Below, in pieces: positions 25,539 to 35,354 of a DNA stretch of 58,407 nt (position 1 is its first letter; each line of letters begins with the position of its first letter). The DNA is taken from positions 1 through 58,407 of the forward strand of contig CAJUJG010000016.1 in the NCBI GenBank assembly GCA_910586715.1. Reading direction: 5' to 3'. A model generated the notes under the pieces. It ran no database searches. It was not told the origin of the DNA and saw nothing but the letters and a program-made list of their open reading frames with translations. The DNA is from an uncultured Lachnospiraceae bacterium. GTDB taxonomy: Bacteria; Bacillota; Clostridia; Lachnospirales; Lachnospiraceae. Both the position numbers and the translations under genes were made by a program.

Positions 25539-26657
25539 GTGGAAGAGAAAAAGTACGTAACCACATGGGGAAATGCAATTTCCATCGCGGACAGAAAACC
25601 GGAAAATTACGCAAAAGACCTGACTCTGCGTTATCCAATCCGTCCAATGTTTGATGCGGATAAATTAAAAATAACACTCGACAATTTTTGCGGCACGGAG
25701 CCTGTGACAATCACAAAGGTATACGTCGGTAAGGTTCCCGTGACCTTTGAGAACGGAAGCGCAAGTGTGACCATTCCGGCAGGGGAATCGCGAGTGAGCG
25801 ACGAGACGGCATTTGCGGTAACGCGCGGCGAGGATTTTAACATCAGCATTTATTTAGGCGATTTTACACAGATGCGTTCGGCAGTTTTAATAACAGGACC
25901 GCTGTCAAAAGGCACGTATACGGTAGGCGACTATGCGGCAAGCGGCGCGCTTCCAGCCGATTTGACAAGAAAAACAAACTGGTTCTATTTTCTAAGCAAT
26001 GTAGAACTGTATACATCCGCCAAAAACAGGGCGGTGATTTGTTACGGCGACAGCATTACGTCGCAGGCGTGGCCGGATTACCTCTCTTTAAGGTTATTTC
26101 ACGAGAAAATCGAGCATACTGCGATTGTGAGAAGAGCGGCGAGCGGCACAAGAATTCTGCGTCAGTATGACAATATCACTTACGATTCATACGGATTAAA
26201 AGGCGATATCCGTTTTCCGCACGAAGCACGTGTGAGCGGCGCGGACACAATTATTATTCAGCATGGAATAAACGACATTATTCATCCGGTGGGCGTGGAT
26301 GTTAATCCGTTTCGCCCGTGGAGCGACCTTCCGACGGCGCAGGAGCTGATAGACGGCTTGAAGCGCTACATTGAATGGGCGCATGAGTACGGATTAAAGG
26401 TATATATGGGGACGCTGCTCCCGATTTACGGCTGGCGGACATATGAGCCGTTTCGCAACGATTTAAGAAACGAGGTAAACGAATGGATTCGCACCACACA
26501 TGAGGCGGAGGGCTGCATCGACTTTGACAAGGCGCTCAGGGACCGCACAAATTCCGCGGCATTTGCGCAGGGCTATGACAGCGGCGACCATCTTCACCCG
26601 TCATTAAAAGCGTATGAACGCATGGCGGCGGAAGTGCCGAAGGATATTTTAGGATAA
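25539..26657 (+). CDS. SGNH/GDSL-family hydrolase
   Basis: The 372-aa protein has an N-terminal beta domain (about 1-160) and a C-terminal SGNH esterase domain. Block I is CYGDSIT with Ser172, block III is HGINDIIHP, and block V is GDHLHPS with Asp350 and His353. Such two-domain enzymes are often carbohydrate or lipid esterases. There is no signal peptide. The start is GTG 25539, set by AGGAGG 5 nt upstream. It is likely co-transcribed with the oxidoreductase gene 12 bp downstream. Confidence 0.85.
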   Translation: MEEKKYVTTWGNAISIADRKPENYAKDLTLRYPIRPMFDADKLKITLDNFCGTEPVTITKVYVGKVPVTFENGSASVTIPAGESRVSDETAFAVTRGEDFNISIYLGDFTQMRSAVLITGPLSKGTYTVGDYAASGALPADLTRKTNWFYFLSNVELYTSAKNRAVICYGDSITSQAWPDYLSLRLFHEKIEHTAIVRRAASGTRILRQYDNITYDSYGLKGDIRFPHEARVSGADTIIIQHGINDIIHPVGVDVNPFRPWSDLPTAQELIDGLKRYIEWAHEYGLKVYMGTLLPIYGWRTYEPFRNDLRNEVNEWIRTTHEAEGCIDFDKALRDRTNSAAFAQGYDSGDHLHPSLKAYERMAAEVPKDILG

Positions 26658-26669
26658 GGAGCGAGCGGT

Positions 26670-27260
26670 ATGCCAACATTACTTTTTATCAACGCGTGTG
26701 TGCGCGGCAGGGATTCAAGGACTTTGGCTTTGGCGGAGCAGCTTTTGGAACGGATACGCGAAGCAAACAGTCACGATATGGCATTTCATATAGAAGAAAT
26801 ACGATTATCAACGGAAAATATGCTGCCCTTAAATTATGAACGGCTTCAAAGGCGTGACGAACTGCTGGCAGCAGGGCAGACCGACGACACGATGTTTGAC
26901 TATGCAAATGCCGTTGCAAGCGCAGACATGCTCGTAATTGCAGCGCCTTACTGGAACATGGCTTTTCCGGCATCGCTGAAAATCTTTTTGGAGCTGACAA
27001 GTGTGGAAGGGATTACGTTCACTTACGCGCAGGACGGCACGCCAATCGGCTTGGCAAATGCCAGTGATATGTATTATGTCACTACCAGCGGCGGCTACAT
27101 CGGAGACTGCAATTTCGGATTTGAATACGTAAACGCGCTTTGCAGGCTTTACGGCGTTGAAAACACGCATTTTGTCAGTGCCGAGGGTCTTGACCTCGAC
27201 GGTGCGGATGTGCAGGCGATTATGGAAGCGGCTTGTAGTGGGGAGATTGTGAATTTTTAG
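26670..27260 (+). CDS. flavodoxin-fold NAD(P)H oxidoreductase (AzoR-like)
   Basis: The 196-aa protein matches the FMN-dependent NADH:quinone/azo reductase family: LLFINACVRGRDSRTLALAE at the FMN phosphate site, APYWNMAFPASLKIFLELTS, then GITFTYAQDG and a TSGGYIGD loop. It would reduce quinones or azo compounds with two electrons. AAGGAGCG precedes ATG 26670. The methyltransferase gene follows at short distance. Confidence 0.85.
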   Translation: MPTLLFINACVRGRDSRTLALAEQLLERIREANSHDMAFHIEEIRLSTENMLPLNYERLQRRDELLAAGQTDDTMFDYANAVASADMLVIAAPYWNMAFPASLKIFLELTSVEGITFTYAQDGTPIGLANASDMYYVTTSGGYIGDCNFGFEYVNALCRLYGVENTHFVSAEGLDLDGADVQAIMEAACSGEIVNF

Positions 27261-27281
27261 ACAATGGAGATGGAGAAAAAG

Positions 27282-29141
27282 ATGATTAGATTAGCAACCG
27301 TCTTTAGTGGCATTGGTGCAATAGAGCACACGCTTGACAGAATGGAACTGGACCATGAAATTGTGTTTGCGTGCGATAATGGAGACGTTGATATATTGTC
27401 AAAAAAAATAGATGTTGATTTGGACGAAATAGAAGGCGAGCTAAGTGTTTTGGAGACTATGATTCACCGCATTGGAGCAAGAACGGATGAGGAGAAAGAA
27501 TATAAGTCCCAATTGGACACAATGCTGGACGCCACAAAGGCAGAATATATAAAAGTGACTGACAGCATTGACAGAATTGCGGAAAAAGACTGTAAAGAAT
27601 TGATTTTAAGCATATTAAGCCGAATTGTAAAAATGGAAGATCTTAAAAAGGCGCGGTTAAAGGAATACACAGAATTTCTGAAAGGCTTGGAAAAAAGAAA
27701 AGACAGACGGACTGGAATTTTAACGGCGTTTCAGTGTATTTTGGAGGTATCGAATGACTTTAAAAAGGATAATGCGATTAGTGATTTGGGAAAAGAAAAC
27801 ATATCTTACAAAAGCACGGACAAGATTTTATGGCATGAGGTTTCAGGAGATTTAAAAAAAGCATATGACATACTGGAAGAAAATAAAGGAAAAAAAGTTA
27901 TCAAAAATGTGAGGGATATTAGTGAGCGTACGGGTATGCTTCATGAAAAGATAAACACGTTACATATATTGCAGGAGCTGGCGGAGATTGATGATTATAC
28001 GGAAAAGAAAGAGTATGTGGACAGGCTGTACAGCGGAAAGGAGTCGCAGAATAAGGTAAAAGCCAGTTATATGGCAAATTATAAGATTAGCGAAGATCAA
28101 TTTCATTGGAATGTCTCTTTTTTGGATGGAAAGCAGTATGAAGGACAGGTGGATTTATTTGTGGGCGGCAGTCCGTGCCAGTCGTTTAGCCTTGTAGGAA
28201 AACAACGCGGTTTGGCGGATACAAGAGGAACCCTGTTTTATGAATATGCCAGATTAGTCAGCGAAATAAAACCGAAGGTTTTTATCTATGAAAATGTAAA
28301 AGCATTGTTAAGCAATGATGAAGGAAAAACATGGGAAACCGTTTCAAGGATATTCACGGATTTAAACTACACATGGGAAAAAATGATCTTAAATGCAAGG
28401 GATTTTGGAATTCCGCAAAACAGGGAGCGGGTATTTGTTGTGGGATTTCGAAATGATTTGCTGCTGGAACAGGAGTTTATGCCGCCGCAGCCGTTTCCGC
28501 TGGAGAAAACAATGCAGGATTTTCTCTTGGATAATGTATCGGGACGTTATTATCTGCCGAAAAAAGGAGTAGATTTTGTCACGATGGAAAAAAATTTGAC
28601 AAAAAGGTATACGCAGATTGACGGTGACGTACAGCTCTGCCAAAAAAGGAACCAGCAGTTTAACTGGCATGGAGATTTTGTATTTGAGGAGGAGAATACG
28701 GACAAAGAGAAAACAATGGAGGATTTGGAAAAATATTTCCTGTCTGAAAAGGTGCGAAAATATGTTTTGGCAACAGGTACGAAAAATTTTTATTCTAGAC
28801 CGGAGACTGATTTGGAGATTGCACGGCCGCTTTTGACAACGATGCATAAAATGCACAGGGCAGGCGTGGACAATTATGTCACAACAGAAGGAAGGCTGAG
28901 AAAGCTTACACCGAGGGAATGCTTAAGGCTTATGGGCTTTTGCGACAGCTTTCAGATTGTTGTGTCCGACACATCGGCGTATCAGCAGGCGGGAAATTCT
29001 ATTGTAGTTGATGTGCTGATTCAGATTATGAAGGAAATTTTAAAATGTTATCCCAAGCTGGCTTTTTCGCAGGAGGAGACGGATGCATTAAAAATATACG
29101 AAGAAGAGACGAAGGAAAGCAGAAAGGGAAAGGTAAGCTGA
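27282..29141 (+). CDS. DNA (cytosine-5) methyltransferase with large internal insert
   Basis: The 619-aa enzyme carries the m5C motifs: motif I VFSGIGAIE near the start, motif II EIVFACDNG, motif IV GGSPCQSF with catalytic Cys299, motif VI ENV at Glu337, motif VIII QNRERVFVVGF, and motif X QQAGNSIVVDVL. Between motifs II and IV lies an insert of roughly 230 helical, charged residues (about 45-275), where typical enzymes have about 30. ATG 27282 follows GGAGATGGAG; an ATG at 27264 is also in frame. It is followed one base after its stop by the McrB-like gene, so it most likely protects host DNA from that nuclease. The target sequence cannot be read from the sequence. Confidence 0.9.
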   Translation: MIRLATVFSGIGAIEHTLDRMELDHEIVFACDNGDVDILSKKIDVDLDEIEGELSVLETMIHRIGARTDEEKEYKSQLDTMLDATKAEYIKVTDSIDRIAEKDCKELILSILSRIVKMEDLKKARLKEYTEFLKGLEKRKDRRTGILTAFQCILEVSNDFKKDNAISDLGKENISYKSTDKILWHEVSGDLKKAYDILEENKGKKVIKNVRDISERTGMLHEKINTLHILQELAEIDDYTEKKEYVDRLYSGKESQNKVKASYMANYKISEDQFHWNVSFLDGKQYEGQVDLFVGGSPCQSFSLVGKQRGLADTRGTLFYEYARLVSEIKPKVFIYENVKALLSNDEGKTWETVSRIFTDLNYTWEKMILNARDFGIPQNRERVFVVGFRNDLLLEQEFMPPQPFPLEKTMQDFLLDNVSGRYYLPKKGVDFVTMEKNLTKRYTQIDGDVQLCQKRNQQFNWHGDFVFEEENTDKEKTMEDLEKYFLSEKVRKYVLATGTKNFYSRPETDLEIARPLLTTMHKMHRAGVDNYVTTEGRLRKLTPRECLRLMGFCDSFQIVVSDTSAYQQAGNSIVVDVLIQIMKEILKCYPKLAFSQEETDALKIYEEETKESRKGKVS

Positions 29142-29142
29142 T

Positions 29143-30840
29143 ATGTCATTTTCGCCGTTTGCAAGATTTAGAAATTTTACGTTAAACAATCTGAAGGCAT
29201 TGCTGGAAGTGTATCCGGATGCGGCAAAAAGCATGGAGTGGAGTGAGGCAGCCGACGAAATTGAAGTAAGGTCACCGGGATATAAAAGAACATCGTATCA
29301 GCAGGCATGTCAGTTTGGGCTGGAGGACAGAGGCGGAAACCGTTTTAGGATTCACGATTACCTGTTTACGTTTGACGATGAAAATTTAACGCGTTATATC
29401 CGATTTTGGATAAAAACGTATTTTGCGCCGAACCCATATGTTAAAGGGAATGATGACGCGATTTTGATATTCTGCGAGATTGTCAGGGAAATTCTTGCAT
29501 CGCCGGATCATGAAGTAAAGTATAATGATTTTTTCAACCGCTGGATAGGCGGTAAAAGTGATGATATTCTATTAAATGCCATCAAAAGCTATGCCGAACC
29601 TGTGATGGTAAAATCGGTTTCTGGAGAAGCGGTGTTATATATTGCGGAAAGCGATTTAGAAGAGGCAGAACGCCAATTAAACTATATTGAAACAAATATG
29701 CCTATCGGGAATCCCCGTGATAGAAAAGAATTTTTTGAACGGTTTTCGTATGCTAATTTTTGTCGTTTTTATGGAATAGAAAACCAAATTACGCTGCCGC
29801 AAACAGAAACTGTGGTTTCCGGCAATGCGGTACAGTTCCATACCGGGTATCAAAGTGCATTTGCACGCAATAAAATTGTTTTTGGCGCTCCCGGTACGGG
29901 TAAGAGCTATGCATTGAATCAGTCGAAAGATGAGCTGCTTGGCGCAGATTCGTCAAATTATGAGCGTGTTACATTTCATCCGAATTATTCATACGCTCAT
30001 TTTGTAGGTACTTATAAGCCTGTTTCAGATAAGGATGCAGAAGGCAACGACAGGATTCGTTATCAATATGTTGCGGGACCATTTATGCGGATTTATGTGA
30101 AAGCTTTGGAGAATAGTAAGGATAAGGAGCATATTAAACCATTTTTACTGCTGATTGAGGAAATTAACAGAGCAAACGCAGCGGCAGTCTTTGGGGAGAT
30201 TTTTCAATTGCTGGACAGAAACGGCGATAATGTCAGTGAATACAGCATTCATACTACCGAGGATATGAGAACATATTTGGCAGACAAGCTGCATGGAGAC
30301 CCGGATGATTACGCGGAGATAAGGATTCCTGATAATATGTTTATTTGGGCTACGATGAACAGCGCGGATCAAGGGGTATATATGATGGATACGGCATTTA
30401 AGCGCAGATGGGAATTTGAATATATTGGAATTGATGATGAAGCACAAGGAGTACAGCAGTATATTATCCCGGTAGGAACAGGGGATAATAGAAGGTATAT
30501 CAAATGGAACGATTTGCGCGTGCAGATTAATCATATCCTGCTCTCGGATGACTGCAAAGTCAATGAAGATAAGCTCTTAGGACCATTTTTTATTGCAAAA
30601 TCAATGCTTGATCATGCACTGGAGGACGAGGACAGATTTGTAAAGGCGTTTGAAAGTAAGGTAATTATGTATTTGTTTGAGGATGTTATGAAGCTGCGCC
30701 CGCATAATATTTTTAGAGGGCATGCAAAAAAGAACGGAAAAATGATCTTTTCCGAAATCTGTAAAACATTTGAACAGGAATGCGAAGGAGTTTTTGGATT
30801 GGAAGGGTTATCGCAGGAAACCAGGGAAGCATTGGAGTAA
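29143..30840 (+). CDS. McrB-like AAA+ restriction subunit
   Basis: The 565-aa protein has an N-terminal DNA-recognition region (about 1-230) and a McrB-type AAA+ motor. Walker A is GAPGTGKS (248-255), Walker B LLLIEEINRA with Glu339-Glu340, and the sensor region MNSADQGVYMMDTAFKRRW. McrB proteins hydrolyse GTP to translocate DNA with McrC. It starts 1 nt after the methyltransferase stop. LlaJI systems also pair such a protein with m5C methyltransferases. Confidence 0.9.
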   Translation: MSFSPFARFRNFTLNNLKALLEVYPDAAKSMEWSEAADEIEVRSPGYKRTSYQQACQFGLEDRGGNRFRIHDYLFTFDDENLTRYIRFWIKTYFAPNPYVKGNDDAILIFCEIVREILASPDHEVKYNDFFNRWIGGKSDDILLNAIKSYAEPVMVKSVSGEAVLYIAESDLEEAERQLNYIETNMPIGNPRDRKEFFERFSYANFCRFYGIENQITLPQTETVVSGNAVQFHTGYQSAFARNKIVFGAPGTGKSYALNQSKDELLGADSSNYERVTFHPNYSYAHFVGTYKPVSDKDAEGNDRIRYQYVAGPFMRIYVKALENSKDKEHIKPFLLLIEEINRANAAAVFGEIFQLLDRNGDNVSEYSIHTTEDMRTYLADKLHGDPDDYAEIRIPDNMFIWATMNSADQGVYMMDTAFKRRWEFEYIGIDDEAQGVQQYIIPVGTGDNRRYIKWNDLRVQINHILLSDDCKVNEDKLLGPFFIAKSMLDHALEDEDRFVKAFESKVIMYLFEDVMKLRPHNIFRGHAKKNGKMIFSEICKTFEQECEGVFGLEGLSQETREALE

Positions 30841-30846
30841 GTGCAC

Positions 30847-32355
30847 ATGATGGGAGGATTCTTTCGGGAACGGAAATATTATCGGCTGCATGAAATTTCC
30901 AAAGAGCTTGATACGTCACCAGAAAAGACAAGACGGCTTGTGGGAATACTGAAAAAGTATGGCATTGTAAAAACGGTAAAGTCATCAAAGCCGGAATATG
31001 AGGATTTATCCAGTCAGGATATTATTTTGGCAGATATTGAGGAAACCGGTATTGATGCGGTGTATCTATTTGATTTTGTTGGCATTGTTGTGATAGAGGA
31101 TTGCGTATTTAAGTGCTATCCTAAGTATATCGATTCAACTGCAAAACCGCTGCAGCAGCTGAAACAGGTTCTTAAGGTCATCAAAAAATATAATGATAAA
31201 GAACAGTTGGTTTATTTGTATAATGGTGATGGGGAAAACAGAATTTTTAACCGTCTTGCAGTATCTTTGTATTTGTTGGAAAACTACTTTCAATATGGTA
31301 TATACACAAATCAACAGGAAATAATTGAAACAAATGGCAATGGTGAGATTCTGTGGGATAAGACAATTCATGAGACATTTGCCCTGATACAGAAAAATCG
31401 TCCTTACTATGTTGAACTCCAAACGCAGGGTACCGTGGAAAATGAAACGGATTATATCAGAAGACTGCATGAGTGTGTATTAACGCAATGTACAAAAGAG
31501 TTGAGAAAAACAGATGTTTTAGAATTGTTTGATATTGCGGAGGTGGAGCTGACAACTGCCGATTTGGATGATTTTGGCGACACGGATTATATTCAGTACC
31601 GTATTGAAAGAGAGCTGAAAACGCAGTTTGTTACAAAAAAGAGAACGGTATTAAAAACGATTTATGCATATATTTCCAATATCAGAATGGAGCAGGAGAA
31701 CCTGCAATACAGTCTTTATGGAACAAACAGTTTTAATCTTATATGGGAAAAGGTCTGTGCAGATAATTTTGGAGATATGCGGCACAGGCAGCTGTCTGAG
31801 CTTCCCACAAGGCTATCGGAAGAATATGCTGCAAGAAGAAATGAAAAATTATTGCAGATTATTGACCATCCGATATGGCATGGAAACAGCCCGGATATTT
31901 TGGACGACAATGCGGATACATTAAAACCGGATATTCTTTGTATCTATCCGGTTAGGGAATCGAAAGAATATTGCTTTGCCATATATGATGCCAAATATTA
32001 CTGCATTCATTTTGAGAAAAAGGATAAAGGGTATAGGATAGCAGGGCAGCCGGGAATACAGGATATTGTGAAACAGTATCTGTACCGTTTTGCGTATGAT
32101 GATTTTATTGAAAAGCAAGGCTATCAATATGTACAGAATATGTACCTTTGCCCGCACGAAGGGGAAGGACAGGATTTTGGCTGGGTGGAGTTAACGATGC
32201 TTGGCATGATTGGCGGTAAGAAATTAGGCAGCATCGGGGTAGTAAAGCTGTGCGCAGAAGAAATGTTTGAGATTTATCTGCAAGGGAGAACAATAGAGAA
32301 CATTGCGGAGTATATTCCACAAGTATTTGAAATACCAAAGGGAGCAGAATCGTAA
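30847..32355 (+). CDS. LlaJI/McrC-like restriction endonuclease subunit
   Basis: The 502-aa protein has an N-terminal winged-helix-like segment (YYRLHEISKELDTSPEKTRRL, about 10-40). A middle part (LLENYFQYGIYTNQQEIIET, TDYIRRLHECVLTQC) fits the LlaJI/McrC family. A PD-(D/E)XK site is seen at Pro361-Asp362 (LKPDILCIY) and Asp381-Ala-Lys383 (YDAKYY). It would cut DNA when moved by the McrB partner. The start is ATG 30847, 9 nt after GGAG; GTG 30841 abuts the previous stop. Confidence 0.85.
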   Translation: MMGGFFRERKYYRLHEISKELDTSPEKTRRLVGILKKYGIVKTVKSSKPEYEDLSSQDIILADIEETGIDAVYLFDFVGIVVIEDCVFKCYPKYIDSTAKPLQQLKQVLKVIKKYNDKEQLVYLYNGDGENRIFNRLAVSLYLLENYFQYGIYTNQQEIIETNGNGEILWDKTIHETFALIQKNRPYYVELQTQGTVENETDYIRRLHECVLTQCTKELRKTDVLELFDIAEVELTTADLDDFGDTDYIQYRIERELKTQFVTKKRTVLKTIYAYISNIRMEQENLQYSLYGTNSFNLIWEKVCADNFGDMRHRQLSELPTRLSEEYAARRNEKLLQIIDHPIWHGNSPDILDDNADTLKPDILCIYPVRESKEYCFAIYDAKYYCIHFEKKDKGYRIAGQPGIQDIVKQYLYRFAYDDFIEKQGYQYVQNMYLCPHEGEGQDFGWVELTMLGMIGGKKLGSIGVVKLCAEEMFEIYLQGRTIENIAEYIPQVFEIPKGAES

Positions 32356-32384
32356 GGCTGTGTCAGGTAAAGTGAGGTATTGGT

Positions 32385-33761
32385 ATGAATGCAGGTGTAG
32401 ATAATACAGAAAAAAAAGAAAATATGACACAAGTGTCAGAAATTGCATCGCGGATATGGGGCTTGTCGCGGGACCGGATTTTGGTAAACCTGCGTTTTCT
32501 TGACGTGGCATTGTCGGGCATAAAACTGAAAGAACAGGCAGGCATGGACGACATCCGGTGCGACATCAACGCACCCGGGGAGGCGGTCATATATTACGAC
32601 CCGCGCACCATTGTCCGGCTGTATAAAAAAAATCCGAACAATGTAATCCGGACGCATCTTCATATCCTTTTGCACTGTATTTTCAGCCATTCCTATCGTT
32701 ATGGGCGTATGGAGCAGGAGCTTTGGGATGTGGCGGCGGATATGGCGGTGGAGAATGCAATCCTTTCGCTTGGCATATCAGGGATTGATGTTGCAGGCGA
32801 CCGCGAGCGCAGAGAGACGCTTGATGAATGGCGTAAAAAAGCAGGGGCTTTGACAGCGGAACGTATCTACAGAAATCTGAAAAACGACAGACTTGGCACA
32901 ACAGAGCTTTTGGAGCTTGCCAATCTGTTCCGGCGCGACATTCACGAGAGCTGGGCAGCGGCGGAAAATGCGGAGACGCTTGAGATTACGCAGGAGCAGT
33001 GGAAGAAGCTCAGCGAGCGCATCAAGGCGGAGCTGAAATCCTTTTCGGAGGACAAGTCGGACGATAAAAGCATCCTGCAAAATCTTGAGGAGGCGACAAA
33101 GGAAACGTATGATTACGGCGATTTTCTGCGGCGGTTCAGTGTGTCGGGAGAGGACATACAGGTGAATGACGACGAGTTCGACTATGTGTATTACACCTAT
33201 GGGCTTTCGATATACGGAAATCTGCCGCTTGTGGAGCCGCTTGAGTATAAGGACGTCAATAAAATCAAAGAATTTGTGGTTGCAATTGACACCTCCGGAT
33301 CGTGCCGCGGAGAGATTGTACAGTGCTTTCTGAATAAGACTTACAGTATTTTAAAAAGCAGTGAAAATTTCTTCCGCAAGGTCAATATACACATTATCCA
33401 GTGCGATTCGGAGGTGCGCCGTGACACGAAAATCACAAACGACGAGGAATTTGAGGCGTTTATGAAGGAAGGGCAGCTTGAGGGTTTTGGTTCTACGGAT
33501 TTTCGCCCGGTATTCGCATATGTAAACAATGCAATAGAGAGCGGTGAATTTGAGAATTTAAAAGGACTGATTTATTTCACGGATGGTTATGGCGTGTATC
33601 CTGACCGCAAACCGCCGTACAATTATGACACGGCGTTTGTGTTTTTGGAGGATGATTTCGAAAAACCGCCGACACCGCCGTGGGCAATTAAGCTTGTGCT
33701 TCCGGCGGAGGATATTGAACATTTTGAGGAAGAACAAGGTAAACTAGAGCAGATGCGTTAA
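32385..33761 (+). CDS. VWA-like domain protein (DUF2201-type)
   Basis: The 458-aa protein has an N-terminal DUF2201-like part with a histidine cluster His93-x3-His97-x4-His102 (HILLHCIFSH), where the catalytic Glu of a HExxH protease is absent. A C-terminal von Willebrand A domain has MIDAS residues Asp302, Ser304 and Ser306 (AIDTSGS) and a later LIYFTDGYG segment. VWA proteins of this type pair with MoxR ATPases, and the MoxR gene follows by 32 bp. The start lies only 29 bp after the McrC-like gene, so it is probably in the same transcript. Confidence 0.85.
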   Translation: MNAGVDNTEKKENMTQVSEIASRIWGLSRDRILVNLRFLDVALSGIKLKEQAGMDDIRCDINAPGEAVIYYDPRTIVRLYKKNPNNVIRTHLHILLHCIFSHSYRYGRMEQELWDVAADMAVENAILSLGISGIDVAGDRERRETLDEWRKKAGALTAERIYRNLKNDRLGTTELLELANLFRRDIHESWAAAENAETLEITQEQWKKLSERIKAELKSFSEDKSDDKSILQNLEEATKETYDYGDFLRRFSVSGEDIQVNDDEFDYVYYTYGLSIYGNLPLVEPLEYKDVNKIKEFVVAIDTSGSCRGEIVQCFLNKTYSILKSSENFFRKVNIHIIQCDSEVRRDTKITNDEEFEAFMKEGQLEGFGSTDFRPVFAYVNNAIESGEFENLKGLIYFTDGYGVYPDRKPPYNYDTAFVFLEDDFEKPPTPPWAIKLVLPAEDIEHFEEEQGKLEQMR

Positions 33762-33793
33762 TTCGCAGATTTTGGCATAGATGGAGGATTACC

Positions 33794-35317
33794 ATGAATA
33801 TTAAACAGGCAAAAAATCATATTAAAAATTCCGTAAAACTGTATCTCAAAAAAGACGAATATGGTGATTACCGTATTCCCGTCGTGCGGCAGCGTCCGAT
33901 TTTCCTGCTGGGTTCGCCGGGAATCGGAAAAACGGCGATTATGGAGCAGATTGCACAGGAGCTTGGCATTGCACTCGTCAGCTATTCCATGACGCACCAC
34001 ACAAGGCAGTCGGCACTCGGACTTCCGTTTATTACGCATAAAAACTATAAGGGCATGGAATTTGACATTTCCGAATATACCATGAGCGAGATTATTGCCT
34101 CTATTTATGAGGTTATGGAGGGCTCCGGCATTGAGGAAGGCATTTTGTTTCTTGACGAGATTAACTGCGTGTCGGAAACGCTTGCACCGTCGATGCTGCA
34201 GTTTTTGCAGTATAAGATTTTTGGAAAACACAAAGTTCCTGACGGCTGGGTGATTGTGACAGCAGGAAATCCGCCGGAATACAACAAATCCGTACGGGAG
34301 TTCGACGTGGTGACAATGGACAGAATGAAGCTTGTGGAGGTTGAAGCGGATTATCCTACATGGAAGGAGTACGCCTTAAAACAAGGTATTCACAATGCGG
34401 TGACTACGTATTTGGATATGAAGAAAAGTGATTTTTACCGCGTGGAGACAAATGTCGGCGGCAAGTCCTACGTGACTGCACGCGGCTGGGAAGATTTGTC
34501 GGCAACAATGCTTCTTTGTGAAGAAGAAGGTATCACTGTGGATGAAACGCTGGTGGGGCAGTATCTCCATAATGAAAAGATTGTAAAAGAATTTACAGCC
34601 TATTATGAGCTTTATAATAAGTACAAGAAGGACTATAAAGTAGAAGATATTTTAAACGGCACCAATTCCGCGCAGGAGGTAGAGCGCGCCCGTATTGCCA
34701 AATTTGACGAGCGGCTTTCTTTGGTCAGGATGCTGCTGGATAAGCTTGAGAGCGAAATGCGGGAGAACTTGGAAACCGCAGATTATCTTGCCGAGCTGAT
34801 GAAGGCGCTTAAGATTATTAAGGCACTGTATGAGCGGGGAGAAAATACTCAAAACAGCGGAGAAACGGATATTTGCGCGATTGTTGAATCACAGATACAG
34901 GCAAGACAGAAGCTGCTTGAGACAATGCGCTCCGCAGGTACGCTTTCCGGTGAGGACAGAAGAAAGAACAGGGCGATTATCCAATTTCTTGAGGCACGGG
35001 AAAAAGAACTGCGGCTCAACCGAAGTGAAAATCCGTTTGCCGTGCTCAAAGGTGCATTTGACGGCGAAGTAGCGGCGATGAAAGAAGAAAATGCGAGAAT
35101 TCAGGCGCGCCTGCACAATGTATTTGCGTTCAGTGAAGTGGCGTTTATGGATGGAAACGAGCTGCTTGTGCTGGTCACGGAGCTGACGGTCAATGTATAC
35201 AGCTCGCGCTTTATCAGCACATATGGAAGTCCCGACTATGCAAAGCACAACGAGGACCTGATGCTTCATGAGCGTGAGGATAATATTATGCAGGAGATTG
35301 ACAAGCTGGAGCTCTAA
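33794..35317 (+). CDS. MoxR-type AAA+ ATPase
   Basis: The 507-aa protein has Walker A GSPGIGKT (40-47), Walker B ILFLDEIN with Asp121-Glu122, and the sensor segment VTAGNPPEYN. A long helical C-terminal part (about 300-500) extends beyond the core. MoxR ATPases act as chaperones for VWA-bearing partners, often loading metals or remodelling complexes; the partner here is most likely the upstream VWA protein. GGAGG precedes ATG 33794. Confidence 0.87.
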   Translation: MNIKQAKNHIKNSVKLYLKKDEYGDYRIPVVRQRPIFLLGSPGIGKTAIMEQIAQELGIALVSYSMTHHTRQSALGLPFITHKNYKGMEFDISEYTMSEIIASIYEVMEGSGIEEGILFLDEINCVSETLAPSMLQFLQYKIFGKHKVPDGWVIVTAGNPPEYNKSVREFDVVTMDRMKLVEVEADYPTWKEYALKQGIHNAVTTYLDMKKSDFYRVETNVGGKSYVTARGWEDLSATMLLCEEEGITVDETLVGQYLHNEKIVKEFTAYYELYNKYKKDYKVEDILNGTNSAQEVERARIAKFDERLSLVRMLLDKLESEMRENLETADYLAELMKALKIIKALYERGENTQNSGETDICAIVESQIQARQKLLETMRSAGTLSGEDRRKNRAIIQFLEAREKELRLNRSENPFAVLKGAFDGEVAAMKEENARIQARLHNVFAFSEVAFMDGNELLVLVTELTVNVYSSRFISTYGSPDYAKHNEDLMLHEREDNIMQEIDKLEL

Positions 35318-35354
35318 TATAAGGATAAACGATTTTGAAAGGCAGATTTTGCTT

